Positions 24,965 through 34,204 of a stretch of DNA of 44,857 bases are shown in pieces. Source of the DNA: an uncultured Oceanospirillaceae bacterium (GTDB lineage: Bacteria > Pseudomonadota > Gammaproteobacteria > Pseudomonadales > Balneatricaceae); the NCBI GenBank assembly GCA_937136055.1, contig CAKZOD010000094.1, forward strand, positions 1 through 44,857. Reading direction: 5' to 3'. The notes below the pieces were generated by a model. The model saw only the letters and a list, made by a program, of their open reading frames with translations. It searched no databases and was not told the DNA's origin. The stretch's first letter is position 1. Each line of letters starts with the position of its first letter. A program made the position numbers and the translations under genes.

Positions 24965-26959
24965 ATGTCTGCTCGCAGAGAACTGGCAAATGCAATTCGC
25001 GCACTAAGTATGGATGCAGTGCAAAAAGCTAAATCTGGTCATCCAGGTGCACCAATGGGAATGGCAGATATTGCCGAAGTGCTTTGGAACGATTTTATTA
25101 AACATAACCCTAGCAACCCTGCTTGGTACAATCGCGATCGTTTTGTTCTTTCTAATGGCCATGGTTCAATGCTGATCTACAGCCTATTACATTTGACAGG
25201 TTACGATGTTTCTATTGAAGACATCAAAGATTTCCGCCAAATGCACGCTAAAACCGCTGGTCACCCTGAATACGGCTACTGCCCAGGTGTTGAAACAACT
25301 ACTGGACCACTAGGTCAAGGCATCAGTAACGCTGTTGGTTTTGCAATTGCTGAGAAAACCCTTGCAGAGCAGTTCAACCGTGACGGTCACGATATTATCG
25401 ATCACCATACATACACTTTCATGGGTGATGGTTGCTTAATGGAAGGTATCTCCCATGAAGTTTGCTCGCTAGCGGGCACATTGGGCTTAGGCAAACTAAT
25501 CGCGTTTTGGGATGACAACGGCATCTCAATTGATGGTCAAGTTGAAGGTTGGTTTACAGACGATACTGTTAAGCGTTTTGAATCTTACGGCTGGCAAGTT
25601 ATCAGTGATGTGGATGGTCATAACCCCGATCAAATCCGCACTGCGATTGAAGCGGCTCAAGCAAATGATACACAACCTACACTTATTTGTTGTAAAACAG
25701 AAATCGGTTTCGGCTCACCAAACAAAGGCGGTACAGCAGGTTGTCATGGTGCGCCACTAGGTGATGAAGAAATCGCTTTAACCCGTGAAAAGTTAGGCTG
25801 GACGCATGGCCCATTTGAAATTCCTGAAGATATCTATGCGGATTGGAATGCAGCAAGTGCAGGTTCTGCTGCAGAGAACGACTGGAATCAACAGCTAGCA
25901 GATTACAGCACAGTATACCCAGAGCTTGCTGAAGAATTACTACGTCGATTGGCAGGTGATTTACCGGCAGACTTCTCTGAAAAAGCAGATGCTTGGATTG
26001 CACAGCTTTCTGAAGAAGGCGCGACAATCGCATCGCGTAAAGCCTCGCAAAACGCTCTAAATAACTACGGTCCAATGCTGCCAGAATTCTTAGGCGGATC
26101 AGCTGATTTAGCGGGTTCTAACTTGACTAAATGGTCAGGTGCTAAAGTGATTGATGGTCAAGATGCTAGCGGTAACTACATCAACTACGGTGTACGTGAA
26201 TTCGGTATGTCTGGCATCATGAATGGTATGGCATTGCACGGTGGTTTCATTCCTTACGGTGCAACTTTCCTAGTTTTCATGGAGTACGCACGTAACGCTT
26301 TGCGTATGGCTGCTTTAATGAAAATTCAAGCGATTCACGTTTATACCCATGACTCAATCGGTTTAGGTGAAGATGGCCCAACGCACCAGCCAATCGAACA
26401 AGTGGCTAACTTGCGTCATACACCAAACATGAGCACATGGCGCCCATGTGATGCTGTTGAATCTGCAGTGGCTTGGAAAATGGCAATCGAGCGTAAAGAT
26501 GGCCCTACAGCGATGGTTTTCTCTCGTCAAAACCTTGCGCATCAAAATAGAAGCGCAGCACAGCTAAACGATATCGCGAAAGGTGGATATATCCTTTCTG
26601 ATAGCGAAGGTGCTCCTCAAATTATCTTTATCGCAACAGGTTCTGAAGTTGAGCTGACTCAACAAGCAGCGACTAAAATGCGTGAAGATGGTATTAACGT
26701 TCGTGTTGTTTCTATGCCTTCAACTGATTTGTTTGACGCACAAGATGCTGCGTATCGTGAATCAGTACTTCCAGCCAATATATCTGCGCGTGTTGCTGTT
26801 GAAGCACTGCAAGCTGATTACTGGTACAAATATGTTGGTTTGAATGGTGCAATTGTTGGTATGACAAGCTTCGGTGAATCGGCGCCAGCAGATGTATTAT
26901 TCGATCACTTTGGCTTTAACGTTGAAAACGTTGTTGCTAAAGCAAAAGCGCTACTTTAA
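24965..26959 (+). CDS. tkt: transketolase
   Basis: This encodes a 664-residue thiamine-diphosphate enzyme of the pentose phosphate pathway. Features are KSGHPGAPMGMAD at the N-terminus, the cofactor motif GDGCLMEGIS, VYTHDSIGLGEDGPTHQP and DLFDAQ near the C-terminus. AGGAG lies 7 bases before the ATG at 24965. It begins a tkt-epd-pgk run with codon use suggesting high expression. Confidence 0.96.
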   Translation: MSARRELANAIRALSMDAVQKAKSGHPGAPMGMADIAEVLWNDFIKHNPSNPAWYNRDRFVLSNGHGSMLIYSLLHLTGYDVSIEDIKDFRQMHAKTAGHPEYGYCPGVETTTGPLGQGISNAVGFAIAEKTLAEQFNRDGHDIIDHHTYTFMGDGCLMEGISHEVCSLAGTLGLGKLIAFWDDNGISIDGQVEGWFTDDTVKRFESYGWQVISDVDGHNPDQIRTAIEAAQANDTQPTLICCKTEIGFGSPNKGGTAGCHGAPLGDEEIALTREKLGWTHGPFEIPEDIYADWNAASAGSAAENDWNQQLADYSTVYPELAEELLRRLAGDLPADFSEKADAWIAQLSEEGATIASRKASQNALNNYGPMLPEFLGGSADLAGSNLTKWSGAKVIDGQDASGNYINYGVREFGMSGIMNGMALHGGFIPYGATFLVFMEYARNALRMAALMKIQAIHVYTHDSIGLGEDGPTHQPIEQVANLRHTPNMSTWRPCDAVESAVAWKMAIERKDGPTAMVFSRQNLAHQNRSAAQLNDIAKGGYILSDSEGAPQIIFIATGSEVELTQQAATKMREDGINVRVVSMPSTDLFDAQDAAYRESVLPANISARVAVEALQADYWYKYVGLNGAIVGMTSFGESAPADVLFDHFGFNVENVVAKAKALL

Positions 26960-27039
26960 TTTTTAACAGTAGCCTTTGAACTCAGTGCAGCGTATTAGGC
27001 GCTGCACTGTTTTGTATTTCCCGTACTGAGATTAAGCTG

Positions 27040-28059
27040 ATGAGTTATCGCGTTGCTATCAATGGCTATGGCCGTATTGGTCAAGCGGTACTGCGGGCGA
27101 TATATGAAAGATCGTTGCAGAGCCAGCTACAAATAGTAGCGATTAATGAACTCTCTGATATCGATACTGTTACTTATTTAACCCGTTACGATACCGTTCA
27201 CGGGCGATTCCCCTTTGATGTTGAGCAAGTTGATAATAGCTTGTTAATTGAGGGCGATCATATTCAAGTGCTCAATGAGCAAGATCCCGCTAAGCTCCCT
27301 TGGGGTGAGCTTGCAGTGGATCTAGTACTGGAATGTACAGGCTCGTTTAATCAGCGCGAAATAGCACAGCAGCACATAGATGCTGGCGCAAAAAAATTAC
27401 TCTTCTCACACCCCGCTCTCGCTGATGTTGATGCCACTATTGTCTACGGCTTTAACCACAAGCAGCTGCACTCACAAATGCAGATTGTCTCAGCAGCATC
27501 TTGCACAACAAACTGCATCGTTCCTTTATTAGATTTATTACACTCTCAGTTTAATATAGAGGCGGCGGTCACAACGACTATTCACTCAGCCATGAATGAC
27601 CAGCCGGTTAACGATAGCTACCATCAAAGTGATCTGCGCTTAACGCGTGGAGCGATGAGCTCTATTGTGCCTGTGGATACTGGTTTATCTAAAGGTATTG
27701 ATAGAATCATGCCTGAGCTTGAAGGGCTGTTTCAGTGTTTGCATATTAGAGTGCCAACTATCAATGTATCGATGATGGATATCAGCTTGTGCATGAGCGA
27801 GAATGTGAGTGTAGAGCAAGTAAACCGGCTACTTAAAGACGCGACACGTACAAAATATCGTGGCATCTTAGGTTATACGGATGAGCCCCATGCATCTGTT
27901 GATTTTAACCACGATCGACGATCGGGTATTGTTGATGGGACACAAACAAAAGTCAGCCAGGCGCATTTGCTGAAATTAGTCTGCTGGTTTGATAACGAAT
28001 GGGGATTTGCTAATCGTATGTTAGATGTTGCTAACTACTGGTTACAGCAATCCAAATAA
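27040..28059 (+). CDS. epd: D-erythrose-4-phosphate dehydrogenase
   Basis: This encodes a 339-residue GAPDH-family enzyme. It has the NAD-binding INGYGRIGQ, catalytic Cys155 in SAASCTTNC, and the Epd-like features AINELSD, KKLLFSHP, TIHSAMNDQ and DFNHDRRSGIVDGTQT, close to E. coli Epd. Epd oxidises erythrose 4-phosphate for pyridoxal phosphate synthesis. Position between tkt and pgk supports Epd rather than a glycolytic GAPDH. Confidence 0.92.
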   Translation: MSYRVAINGYGRIGQAVLRAIYERSLQSQLQIVAINELSDIDTVTYLTRYDTVHGRFPFDVEQVDNSLLIEGDHIQVLNEQDPAKLPWGELAVDLVLECTGSFNQREIAQQHIDAGAKKLLFSHPALADVDATIVYGFNHKQLHSQMQIVSAASCTTNCIVPLLDLLHSQFNIEAAVTTTIHSAMNDQPVNDSYHQSDLRLTRGAMSSIVPVDTGLSKGIDRIMPELEGLFQCLHIRVPTINVSMMDISLCMSENVSVEQVNRLLKDATRTKYRGILGYTDEPHASVDFNHDRRSGIVDGTQTKVSQAHLLKLVCWFDNEWGFANRMLDVANYWLQQSK

Positions 28060-28098
28060 TTGAAAAAAATTAAATTGAATAAAGGTTAGGATAGGAAT

Positions 28099-29262
28099 AT
28101 GAGCATTTTAAAAATGTCTGATTTAGATCTGGCTGGTAAGCGAGTACTCATCAGAGAAGATTTAAACGTACCAGTAAAAGCAGGTAAAGTCACTTCAGAT
28201 GCCCGTATTAAGGCCTGTTTACCAACCATCGAATTAGCCCTTAAAAAAGGTGCTAAAGTGATGTTGATGTCTCACTTAGGTCGCCCAGTGGAAGGGGAAT
28301 ACGATGAGCAGTTTTCTCTTGCTCCAGTTGCTAACCACTTAGCCGGTTTGATTGATAAAAGCGTGCCGCTAATTCAAGATTGGTTGGAAACGCCTGTTAA
28401 CCTTGAAGATAACGATTTAGTGTTATTAGAGAACGTTCGTTTCAATGTTGGTGAAAAGAAAGACAATGACGAACTAGCTCAAAAAATGGCAGCACTGTGT
28501 GATGTTTACGTGATGGATGCGTTTGGTACTGCGCATCGCGCTCAAGCATCGACACATGGCGTTGCAAAATACGCGCAAACAGCCTGCGCAGGCCCGCTAC
28601 TTTGTGCGGAATTAGACGCTCTAGGTGAAGCGTTAGATCAACCAAAGTCACCAATGCTAGCAATCGTAGGTGGTTCCAAAGTTTCAACAAAACTAGAAGT
28701 ATTGAATGCTTTGAGTAATAAAGTTGATAACTTGATTGTAGGTGGTGGTATTGCTAATACTTTCTTAGCAGCAGCCGGTTTCCCAGTAGGTAAATCACTT
28801 TGTGAACATGATTTGATCCCAATGGCAAAAGAGCTGATGAGCAAAACAGCTATCCCATTACCTACAGACGTCGTGGTTGCTAAAGAGTTTTCTGAAACGG
28901 CTCAAGCGACTATTAAGGCTGTTGGCGATGTTGCTGAAGATGACATGATTTTAGATATAGGCCCACAAACAGCGGCTGCTTTTGCAAAGGTAATTGAAGC
29001 TTCAAGTACGATTATTTGGAATGGCCCAGTAGGTGTGTTTGAGATCGATCAATTTGCAGAAGGCACTAAAGCAATGTCGATGGCAATTGCTGATAACAAA
29101 GGTTTCTCAATTGCTGGTGGTGGCGACACATTGGCAGCTGTTGATAAATATGAGATTACAGAGCAGGTTTCTTATATCTCGACCGGCGGTGGTGCATTCT
29201 TAGAATTTGTTGAAGGTAAAGTTTTACCAGCTGTCGCTATGCTCGAGAGCAGAGCGAGCTAA
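28099..29262 (+). CDS. pgk: phosphoglycerate kinase
   Basis: This encodes a 387-residue glycolytic/gluconeogenic kinase. N-terminal motifs are KRVLIREDLNVPVK and MSHLGRP; the C-terminal GGGDTLAAV and STGGGAFLEFVEGK bind nucleotide. AGGA lies upstream of the ATG, 39 bases after epd. In relatives fba usually follows; here a terminator follows instead. Confidence 0.97.
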   Translation: MSILKMSDLDLAGKRVLIREDLNVPVKAGKVTSDARIKACLPTIELALKKGAKVMLMSHLGRPVEGEYDEQFSLAPVANHLAGLIDKSVPLIQDWLETPVNLEDNDLVLLENVRFNVGEKKDNDELAQKMAALCDVYVMDAFGTAHRAQASTHGVAKYAQTACAGPLLCAELDALGEALDQPKSPMLAIVGGSKVSTKLEVLNALSNKVDNLIVGGGIANTFLAAAGFPVGKSLCEHDLIPMAKELMSKTAIPLPTDVVVAKEFSETAQATIKAVGDVAEDDMILDIGPQTAAAFAKVIEASSTIIWNGPVGVFEIDQFAEGTKAMSMAIADNKGFSIAGGGDTLAAVDKYEITEQVSYISTGGGAFLEFVEGKVLPAVAMLESRAS

Positions 29263-29305
29263 TTATCTTTTATCGAACCAGATAGAAGATAAATAGAAAG
29301 ATACC

Positions 29306-29330
29306 AAAAAGCAGCTGAGGCTGCTTTTTT
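29306..29330 (+). terminator. pgk intrinsic terminator
   Basis: AAAAAGCAGC (29306-29315), TGAG loop, GCTGCTTTTTT (29320-29330). The stem is perfect with flanking A- and T-tracts. It can also serve the convergent HlyU-family gene. Confidence 0.9.
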
Positions 29331-29377
29331 ATTGCCTGAATTAAAATTCTAAGCTCAATCACAGATTTTGGTTTAGA

Positions 29378-29656
29378 TTAACGAAATAAACTCTCGCCTA
29401 TTTGATCGATAAGCAGTTTTGACTTGCGCACCATTTCTTGTGCACATTCCTCTTTACTGCTAAGCACGTCAGCACGAATGAACTGGTGTGATTGCTCATC
29501 TTTGGTGATGGTGCCATTGACTCTAAATTGGCTGCCCTCGGCCATAGGTGCTGGGGTAATGGTAAAGCCTTTATAGCTTTCGCTTTCCATTACACTGGGT
29601 GCAGCGGGTGTGCTATCACTGCTAAACATTGATTTCAAAGATGAAAATAAGCTCAT
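29378..29656 (-). CDS. HlyU-family small protein
   Basis: This encodes a 92-residue protein resembling the HlyU transcriptional-activator domain family (SYKGFTITPAP, QFRVNGTITK, HQFIRADVLSS). That domain is not the ArsR-type HlyU of Vibrio, and its function is poorly known. The start chosen (MSLFSSL) has AAGAGA upstream; a longer frame to 29713 lacks support. It stands alone between pgk and the DnaA-box element. Confidence 0.8.
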   Translation of the reverse strand: MSLFSSLKSMFSSDSTPAAPSVMESESYKGFTITPAPMAEGSQFRVNGTITKDEQSHQFIRADVLSSKEECAQEMVRKSKLLIDQIGESLFR

Positions 29657-30030
29657 GTAGAATCTCTTGTTATTAAAATTAGCCGGTAGTAACAAGCAAG
29701 TTGTAGTACGCAAGGCTTAAAAAATGATCAGTTAAGGGCCTCTGAATAAGTTCAAGATGCCCCGCAGGATGGAAAGCTAAGGAGCTAGCTTCTTTGTCAA
29801 AACACTTACAAAGGGCTCGCATCTTCGTTATCCACAGGGAATATTTTAACTTATTTAGAGTTTCATTAAGTGTGCTTGGTTTGTTTTAAATGTTCAAGGC
29901 GCAAATGCACCTATCTAATCATAGATCTCATATTTTGGCTGAGATAGAATGCAGCTTCTGCGTTTGGGTATTCAATTCTAAGCTGTTTAATTTAACGTGT
30001 ATTAAATCTCATCAATAACCGGAGTGATCT
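29657..30030. other. 374-base intergenic region
   Basis: This gap between divergent genes contains the structured element at 29740-29860. The remaining 170 bases before the HemJ-like gene hold its presumed promoter; no other gene is seen. Confidence 0.5.
29740..29860. repeat. inverted-repeat element with a DnaA box
   Basis: CTCTGAATAAGTT (29740-29752) pairs with AACTTATTTAGAG (29848-29860) with one wobble. AAGATGC (29754-29760) pairs with GCATCTT (29819-29825). Inside are AAGCTA/TAGCTT and CTTTGT/ACAAAG hairpins. A perfect DnaA box, TTATCCACA, lies at 29828-29836. The layout resembles a small noncoding mobile or repeat unit, or a structured RNA. Confidence 0.55.
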
Positions 30031-30444
30031 ATGTTGTGGGTTAAGGTCTTTCATATATTAGCAATGACCAGTTGGATGGCGGGGGTTTTCTACTTGCCAC
30101 GTATTTTTGTTCATTTTGTGGAAGGACAAGCCGCTAACGAAGATGTTAGACGTTTGCAGATAATGGGTAATAAACTCTACAAATTCAGCACCATCATGGC
30201 CGTATTTACACTCGCGCTAGGCACTTGGTTGTGGATAGGTTATGGTTTTAGTGGCGGCTGGTTGCATGCGAAATTACTCTTTGTTGCACTGCTCATCGGC
30301 TATCATTTTCATTGTGGTCAATTAGTGAAAAAGCTACAGCAGGGAGCATTAGATAAATCAGGGCGCTACTATCGGTTTTACAATGAACTTCCATTGCTTA
30401 TATTTGTGCCGATACTGATTTTGGTTGTCGTTAAGCCCTTCTGA
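30031..30444 (+). CDS. hemJ: HemJ-like membrane protein (protoporphyrinogen oxidase family)
   Basis: This encodes a 137-residue inner-membrane protein with four predicted helices (about 4-26, 49-71, 78-96 and 116-135). The N-terminus LWVKVFHILAMTSWMAGVFYLPR, with its conserved His, and the mid AKLLFVALLIGYH segment with a conserved Lys match HemJ/UPF0093, which oxidises protoporphyrinogen IX in heme synthesis. CopD-family annotations overlap with this group. GGAGTGA precedes the ATG. The exonuclease follows after 25 bases. Confidence 0.82.
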   Translation: MLWVKVFHILAMTSWMAGVFYLPRIFVHFVEGQAANEDVRRLQIMGNKLYKFSTIMAVFTLALGTWLWIGYGFSGGWLHAKLLFVALLIGYHFHCGQLVKKLQQGALDKSGRYYRFYNELPLLIFVPILILVVVKPF

Positions 30445-30469
30445 AAATATTATTAACTGTAGGTTATAG

Positions 30470-31090
30470 ATGCAATTCGCCAACTCACTTGTCGTGCTTG
30501 ATTTTGAAACAACGGGTTTATCTCCAGCTCAAGGTGATAGAGCCATTGAAATAGGCGCTGTGCGTCTTGTTAATGGTGAAGTAGTGGATGAGTTTCAGGG
30601 CTTAATGAATCCAGGGTTTAGAGTGAGTGGATTCATAGAGAACTACACTGGTATCAGTAATAGCATGTTGGTTGATGCGCCTTCTTGTGAAGAAGTGATG
30701 CAACAGTTTGCTGATTTTATTGGCGATGATCATCTTCTGGCACATAACGCGAGCTTTGATAAAAAGTTCTTAGATGCAGAGCTAGCAAATATTGGCAGGG
30801 ATTACTCAGGGACTTTCTTCTGCTCGCTGCTCACGAGCCGGCGCATATTTCAAACTGCAATAAATCATCAACTATCAACACTCGTAAAACACATTAATAT
30901 TCCTCCCACTGGGCAGTATCATAGAGCATTGTTTGATGCACAAATGACGGCACAATTATGGCTAGCTATATTGGCTGACATTCGTGATCGTTATGGCATT
31001 GATCAACTCAGTTTTGCACAATTGGCGAAGCTGCAAAAGACAGCCAAGAAAGATGTGGATAAATTGCTGCAAAATATGATATACCATTGA
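30470..31090 (+). CDS. DEDDh 3'-5' exonuclease (DnaQ-like)
   Basis: This encodes a 206-residue exonuclease domain protein. ExoI is DFETTG (Asp11, Glu13), ExoII is HNASFD near residue 107, and ExoIII is HRALFDAQ near 160-167, the DEDDh pattern. It resembles stand-alone DNA polymerase III epsilon-like exonucleases. It lacks a clear clamp-binding tail, so it is probably not the replicative proofreading subunit. TAGG precedes the ATG. Confidence 0.87.
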   Translation: MQFANSLVVLDFETTGLSPAQGDRAIEIGAVRLVNGEVVDEFQGLMNPGFRVSGFIENYTGISNSMLVDAPSCEEVMQQFADFIGDDHLLAHNASFDKKFLDAELANIGRDYSGTFFCSLLTSRRIFQTAINHQLSTLVKHINIPPTGQYHRALFDAQMTAQLWLAILADIRDRYGIDQLSFAQLAKLQKTAKKDVDKLLQNMIYH

Positions 31091-31286
31091 TTGTCAAAGA
31101 ATACTATCGTACGCATCTGATCACGTTTTGCATGTTTTTGCTATAGAGGTAGTTCCTCTGTTATAAATATATGATCATAAATTTAATATCCAGATTTACC
31201 CTAATCTTAATAAAATTTTAGTTTCAAAAAGTCAAAGTTAAAAAGCAGTCTTGACTACTAAAGCAATCACGTTTTAGGAGCAAGGA

Positions 31287-32174
31287 ATGAAAAAAATAAT
31301 CCCCACTGGGCTCGCCCTAGTACTGCTAAGTGGGTGCATCCATCACACTCAATCACCTCCCCCTGTCCATTTAAATACGGCTTATAAAAATGCTCTACTA
31401 ATGCGCTTTTTAGATTCAGTATCTGTAAATGCAGAACACGAGCAGCGTATAAAAGTGTTCTATGAGCAAATACTTGAGGCGCAGAGTGCCCAGAAACCAA
31501 TAAGGATGATCCGGTATCACATTGATCAGCGCTACTTGGGGCAAACAGTTAACATGCATAAAACAGGCCTGGGTATTATGTATTGGCCAAACGGTTCTTT
31601 ATATATTGGCCAATGGCGCTACGACAGACGTGTTGGTGAAGGCTATTTGTTGTCGCTAGATGATAATCGAGCATTAGTAAGTACTTATCAGGGTCAGTGG
31701 CTTGATGATAAAGCCAACGGTAAAGGGAGTTTAAAGCTAGCCAATGGCAATTACTTTGAAGGTCAATTTGTAGACAATAAAAAAGAAGGTGAAGGGGCTT
31801 ATACATGGGCATCAGGGGAGTTTGCAGGAGATCGCTTTGAAGGCCTTTATAAGAATAATTTAAGAGCGGGTCCTGGTACCTACACTTGGGCAGATGGCTC
31901 TCAACACACTGGAAAGTGGGTAGACGGTTTAAGAGAGGGGGACGCAACTACAATATGGGCAAATGGCCAGCGTTATCAAGGGGAGTACAAAAACGATAAG
32001 CGCACCGGGCAAGGCGTAAAAGAATGGCCAAACGGGGTGCGTTATGAAGGGGCATTTAAAGATGGCTTAGCCCATGGGCGAGGTGTTAAATCCAATGATA
32101 AAGGAGAGTCTTGCCTAGGTATGTGGGAGCAGGATCAATTAGTCGGTGAGTGCTTAGCGGGTGAAAAATTGTAA
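31287..32174 (+). CDS. MORN-repeat lipoprotein
   Basis: This encodes a 295-residue protein with a lipoprotein signal peptide ending in the lipobox LLSGC (Cys at about residue 17). A helical stretch follows, then about eight MORN-type repeats from about residue 90 to 275, such as YQGQWLDDKANGKG, FEGQFVDNKKEGEG, HTGKWVDGLREGD, YQGEYKNDKRTGQG and YEGAFKDGLAHGRG. AGGAG and AAGGA precede the ATG. MORN repeats form extended beta structures that bind lipids or proteins in eukaryotes; the bacterial lipoprotein role is unknown. Confidence 0.85.
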   Translation: MKKIIPTGLALVLLSGCIHHTQSPPPVHLNTAYKNALLMRFLDSVSVNAEHEQRIKVFYEQILEAQSAQKPIRMIRYHIDQRYLGQTVNMHKTGLGIMYWPNGSLYIGQWRYDRRVGEGYLLSLDDNRALVSTYQGQWLDDKANGKGSLKLANGNYFEGQFVDNKKEGEGAYTWASGEFAGDRFEGLYKNNLRAGPGTYTWADGSQHTGKWVDGLREGDATTIWANGQRYQGEYKNDKRTGQGVKEWPNGVRYEGAFKDGLAHGRGVKSNDKGESCLGMWEQDQLVGECLAGEKL

Positions 32175-32218
32175 TGTGCTACTATCAAAGCTAATAACTT
32201 CTGATACAGGAGAATAGC

Positions 32219-32563
32219 ATGAGCACAATTAGCTGGACAGCCAGTGCTATTTTATTATCTGGCTTGATCATTTATGGGGTTTCATTGTTTGCAGCTTTTG
32301 TTCTAAATGTTAGTCATTTAAGCGCATTCAAAACGATAATCGCAGAAAATTTAGGGCGCAATGTTGGATTGCCCGCCTCAGCGGTGGGAGCCTTTTGTAT
32401 CGTGATTATTTTTTGGGAGCTATTCCCGCCACAGCAGCTAGAGCAAGGTGTCAGCTTGGAGTTGTTCGGCCTTGCATTTACAGGCCCAACGGGGCCAGTC
32501 ACGCTTTGGATCGCGTGCTATTTAGCGTTTGTGTTATCAATTAAAAGCTTAACGAGAAAATAG
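32219..32563 (+). CDS. small inner-membrane protein, function unknown
   Basis: This encodes a 114-residue hydrophobic protein with three likely membrane segments (about 8-30, 52-70 and 87-108). AGGAG sits 7 bases before the ATG. I do not recognise a family. It follows the MORN lipoprotein by 44 bases and may be co-transcribed with it. A small hairpin (GCTTAC/GTAAGC at 32567-32581) separates it from the convergent ubiJ. Confidence 0.72.
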   Translation: MSTISWTASAILLSGLIIYGVSLFAAFVLNVSHLSAFKTIIAENLGRNVGLPASAVGAFCIVIIFWELFPPQQLEQGVSLELFGLAFTGPTGPVTLWIACYLAFVLSIKSLTRK

Positions 32564-32581
32564 CAGCTTACTTAGTAAGCG

Positions 32582-33211
32582 TTAAGCTGTAGTTTTAATT
32601 GCACTCAATATTTTTTGCTCAATAGCAGTAATGCGTGCATCTATGCGTTCAACCTGTTGATTGAGAGAATCAATATCTTCAACAAAGCCATCAATTTGCG
32701 GTCGAGGAGGAAGTGTTTGTATTTCTTCTTGTAAGTATTCCGCGAGATTCAGTGAAAGGCTTTCTTTTGTTAACGAACTTTGCTCAAAGGCGGCTTTACC
32801 AAAATTAAATAATTGGTGAGCGATAACATCTGAACTGTAGTTTGCGATTAACCCTTCCCAGTCAATTAATGCGTTGGCCATAATACGCTGCAGTTTATTC
32901 GCCAGTTGCACATCACCTGAAATGTTCACCCCATTGCCAAATAGTTGGCTGCTTTTGTCGTCAGCCGTGATCAGGGATCGAAACTCAGTGATACTGCCTG
33001 TTAAGCAAGTATCAGCTGGATGCTGATAATTTTGCTGTAGCTCTATTCCAGAGCTATGTGGTAGTAGGAAAAGGTGGATAGGTGCATCGGTGATTTTGAA
33101 TTCAAACACTTTACCTGAGAGTTTTTCAAGTGCGCTTAAGGTAGCGTTATCTGTCGCTAATAATTTATTAACGCTCGATTCAAGAAAAATTGTCAGTGCA
33201 GTTTGCAACAT
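32582..33211 (-). CDS. ubiJ: ubiquinone biosynthesis accessory factor UbiJ
   Basis: This encodes a 209-residue protein with an N-terminal SCP2-type lipid-binding domain (about 15-120: FKITDAPIHLFLLP, GNGVNISGDVQLANKLQRI) and a C-terminal coiled coil (about 180-205). UbiJ helps assemble the soluble ubiquinone-synthesis complex and binds its lipid intermediates. AGGTAG precedes the ATG. It follows ubiE by 75 bases. The usual third gene, ubiB, is absent here. Confidence 0.9.
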   Translation of the reverse strand: MLQTALTIFLESSVNKLLATDNATLSALEKLSGKVFEFKITDAPIHLFLLPHSSGIELQQNYQHPADTCLTGSITEFRSLITADDKSSQLFGNGVNISGDVQLANKLQRIMANALIDWEGLIANYSSDVIAHQLFNFGKAAFEQSSLTKESLSLNLAEYLQEEIQTLPPRPQIDGFVEDIDSLNQQVERIDARITAIEQKILSAIKTTA

Positions 33212-33286
33212 TGAAGCTACCTAGATAATAAATGCATGCTTAGCAGGCGAGCTGGGTTTCACCTCGCCTTATTGTTTAACAGAGAG

Positions 33287-34042
33287 TTAAGGCTTTATAC
33301 CTGTGTGCAGTGCAACAACGCCGCCAGTCATGTTTTGGAATTTACAGTTAACGAAATCAGCCGCCTGCATCATGCCTTTCAAAGTCTCTTGATCAGGGTG
33401 CATACGGATAGATTCAGCTAAGTAGCGATAGCTTTCAGCATCACCGGCAATTGCTTGACCAAGTTTAGGCAGCACATTAAACGAGTAAAAATCATAAACC
33501 CCTGACAGTAATGGGTTGTTGGTTTTTGAAAACTCCAACACCATTAGTTTACCGCCGGGCTTAAGGACGCGCTGCATAGAGCGTAATGCCGCATCTTTGT
33601 CGGTGACGTTGCGCAACCCAAAAGCAATAGTGATGATATCAAAGTGATTATCAGGGAAGGGCAAGCATTCAGCATTTGCTTGTACAAAGTCGATGTTAGC
33701 CACGGCGCCTTTATCACTGAGCTTATCACGACCAACTTTTAGCATAGAATCGTTAATATCAGCTAATGTGACGTGACCAGTTTTGCCCACAATGCGGGAA
33801 AAGCGTAGTGTTAAGTCACCCGTGCCGCCAGCAATATCAAGGATTTTCATGCCTGCACGTGCACCGCTTTGCTCAATAGTGAGCTTTTTCCAAATACGGT
33901 GAATACCGCCAGACATTAAATCATTCATCACATCATATTTAGCTGCAACAGAGTGAAATACATCGGCAACGTGTTTTACTTTATCTTCTCTGGGAACTTC
34001 TTTGTAACCAAAATCTGTGGTGTTGTTGTCTGCTTTGCTCAT
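33287..34042 (-). CDS. ubiE: ubiquinone/menaquinone C-methyltransferase
   Basis: This encodes a 251-residue SAM-dependent methyltransferase. Landmarks are VADVFHSVAAKYDVMNDLMSGG, the SAM motif LDIAGGTGDLTLRF and the downstream AFGLRNVTDK. It methylates ring carbon in ubiquinone and menaquinone synthesis. The promoter likely lies in the 160 bases between it and the 6S RNA candidate. The ribosome binding site is weak. Confidence 0.96.
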   Translation of the reverse strand: MSKADNNTTDFGYKEVPREDKVKHVADVFHSVAAKYDVMNDLMSGGIHRIWKKLTIEQSGARAGMKILDIAGGTGDLTLRFSRIVGKTGHVTLADINDSMLKVGRDKLSDKGAVANIDFVQANAECLPFPDNHFDIITIAFGLRNVTDKDAALRSMQRVLKPGGKLMVLEFSKTNNPLLSGVYDFYSFNVLPKLGQAIAGDAESYRYLAESIRMHPDQETLKGMMQAADFVNCKFQNMTGGVVALHTGIKP

Positions 34043-34204
34043 AATTTCTATCGCTTAGTACCGCTTAGATTTGAATGGGGCTAATTGTAGCCTTGATGAT
34101 CCAATATAGGAATCTATATTGAGCATTAGATGGGGTTAGTTATCTGATTATTGACATGGCAGCAATCGATTAGATGACATGTATTTAGGGAGCAAATAGA
34201 CAGT

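Noticed and set aside
29828..29836. DnaA box as a replication origin
   Set aside because: Only one box, no AT-rich unwinding region with box clusters, and no dnaA, dnaN or gidA nearby.
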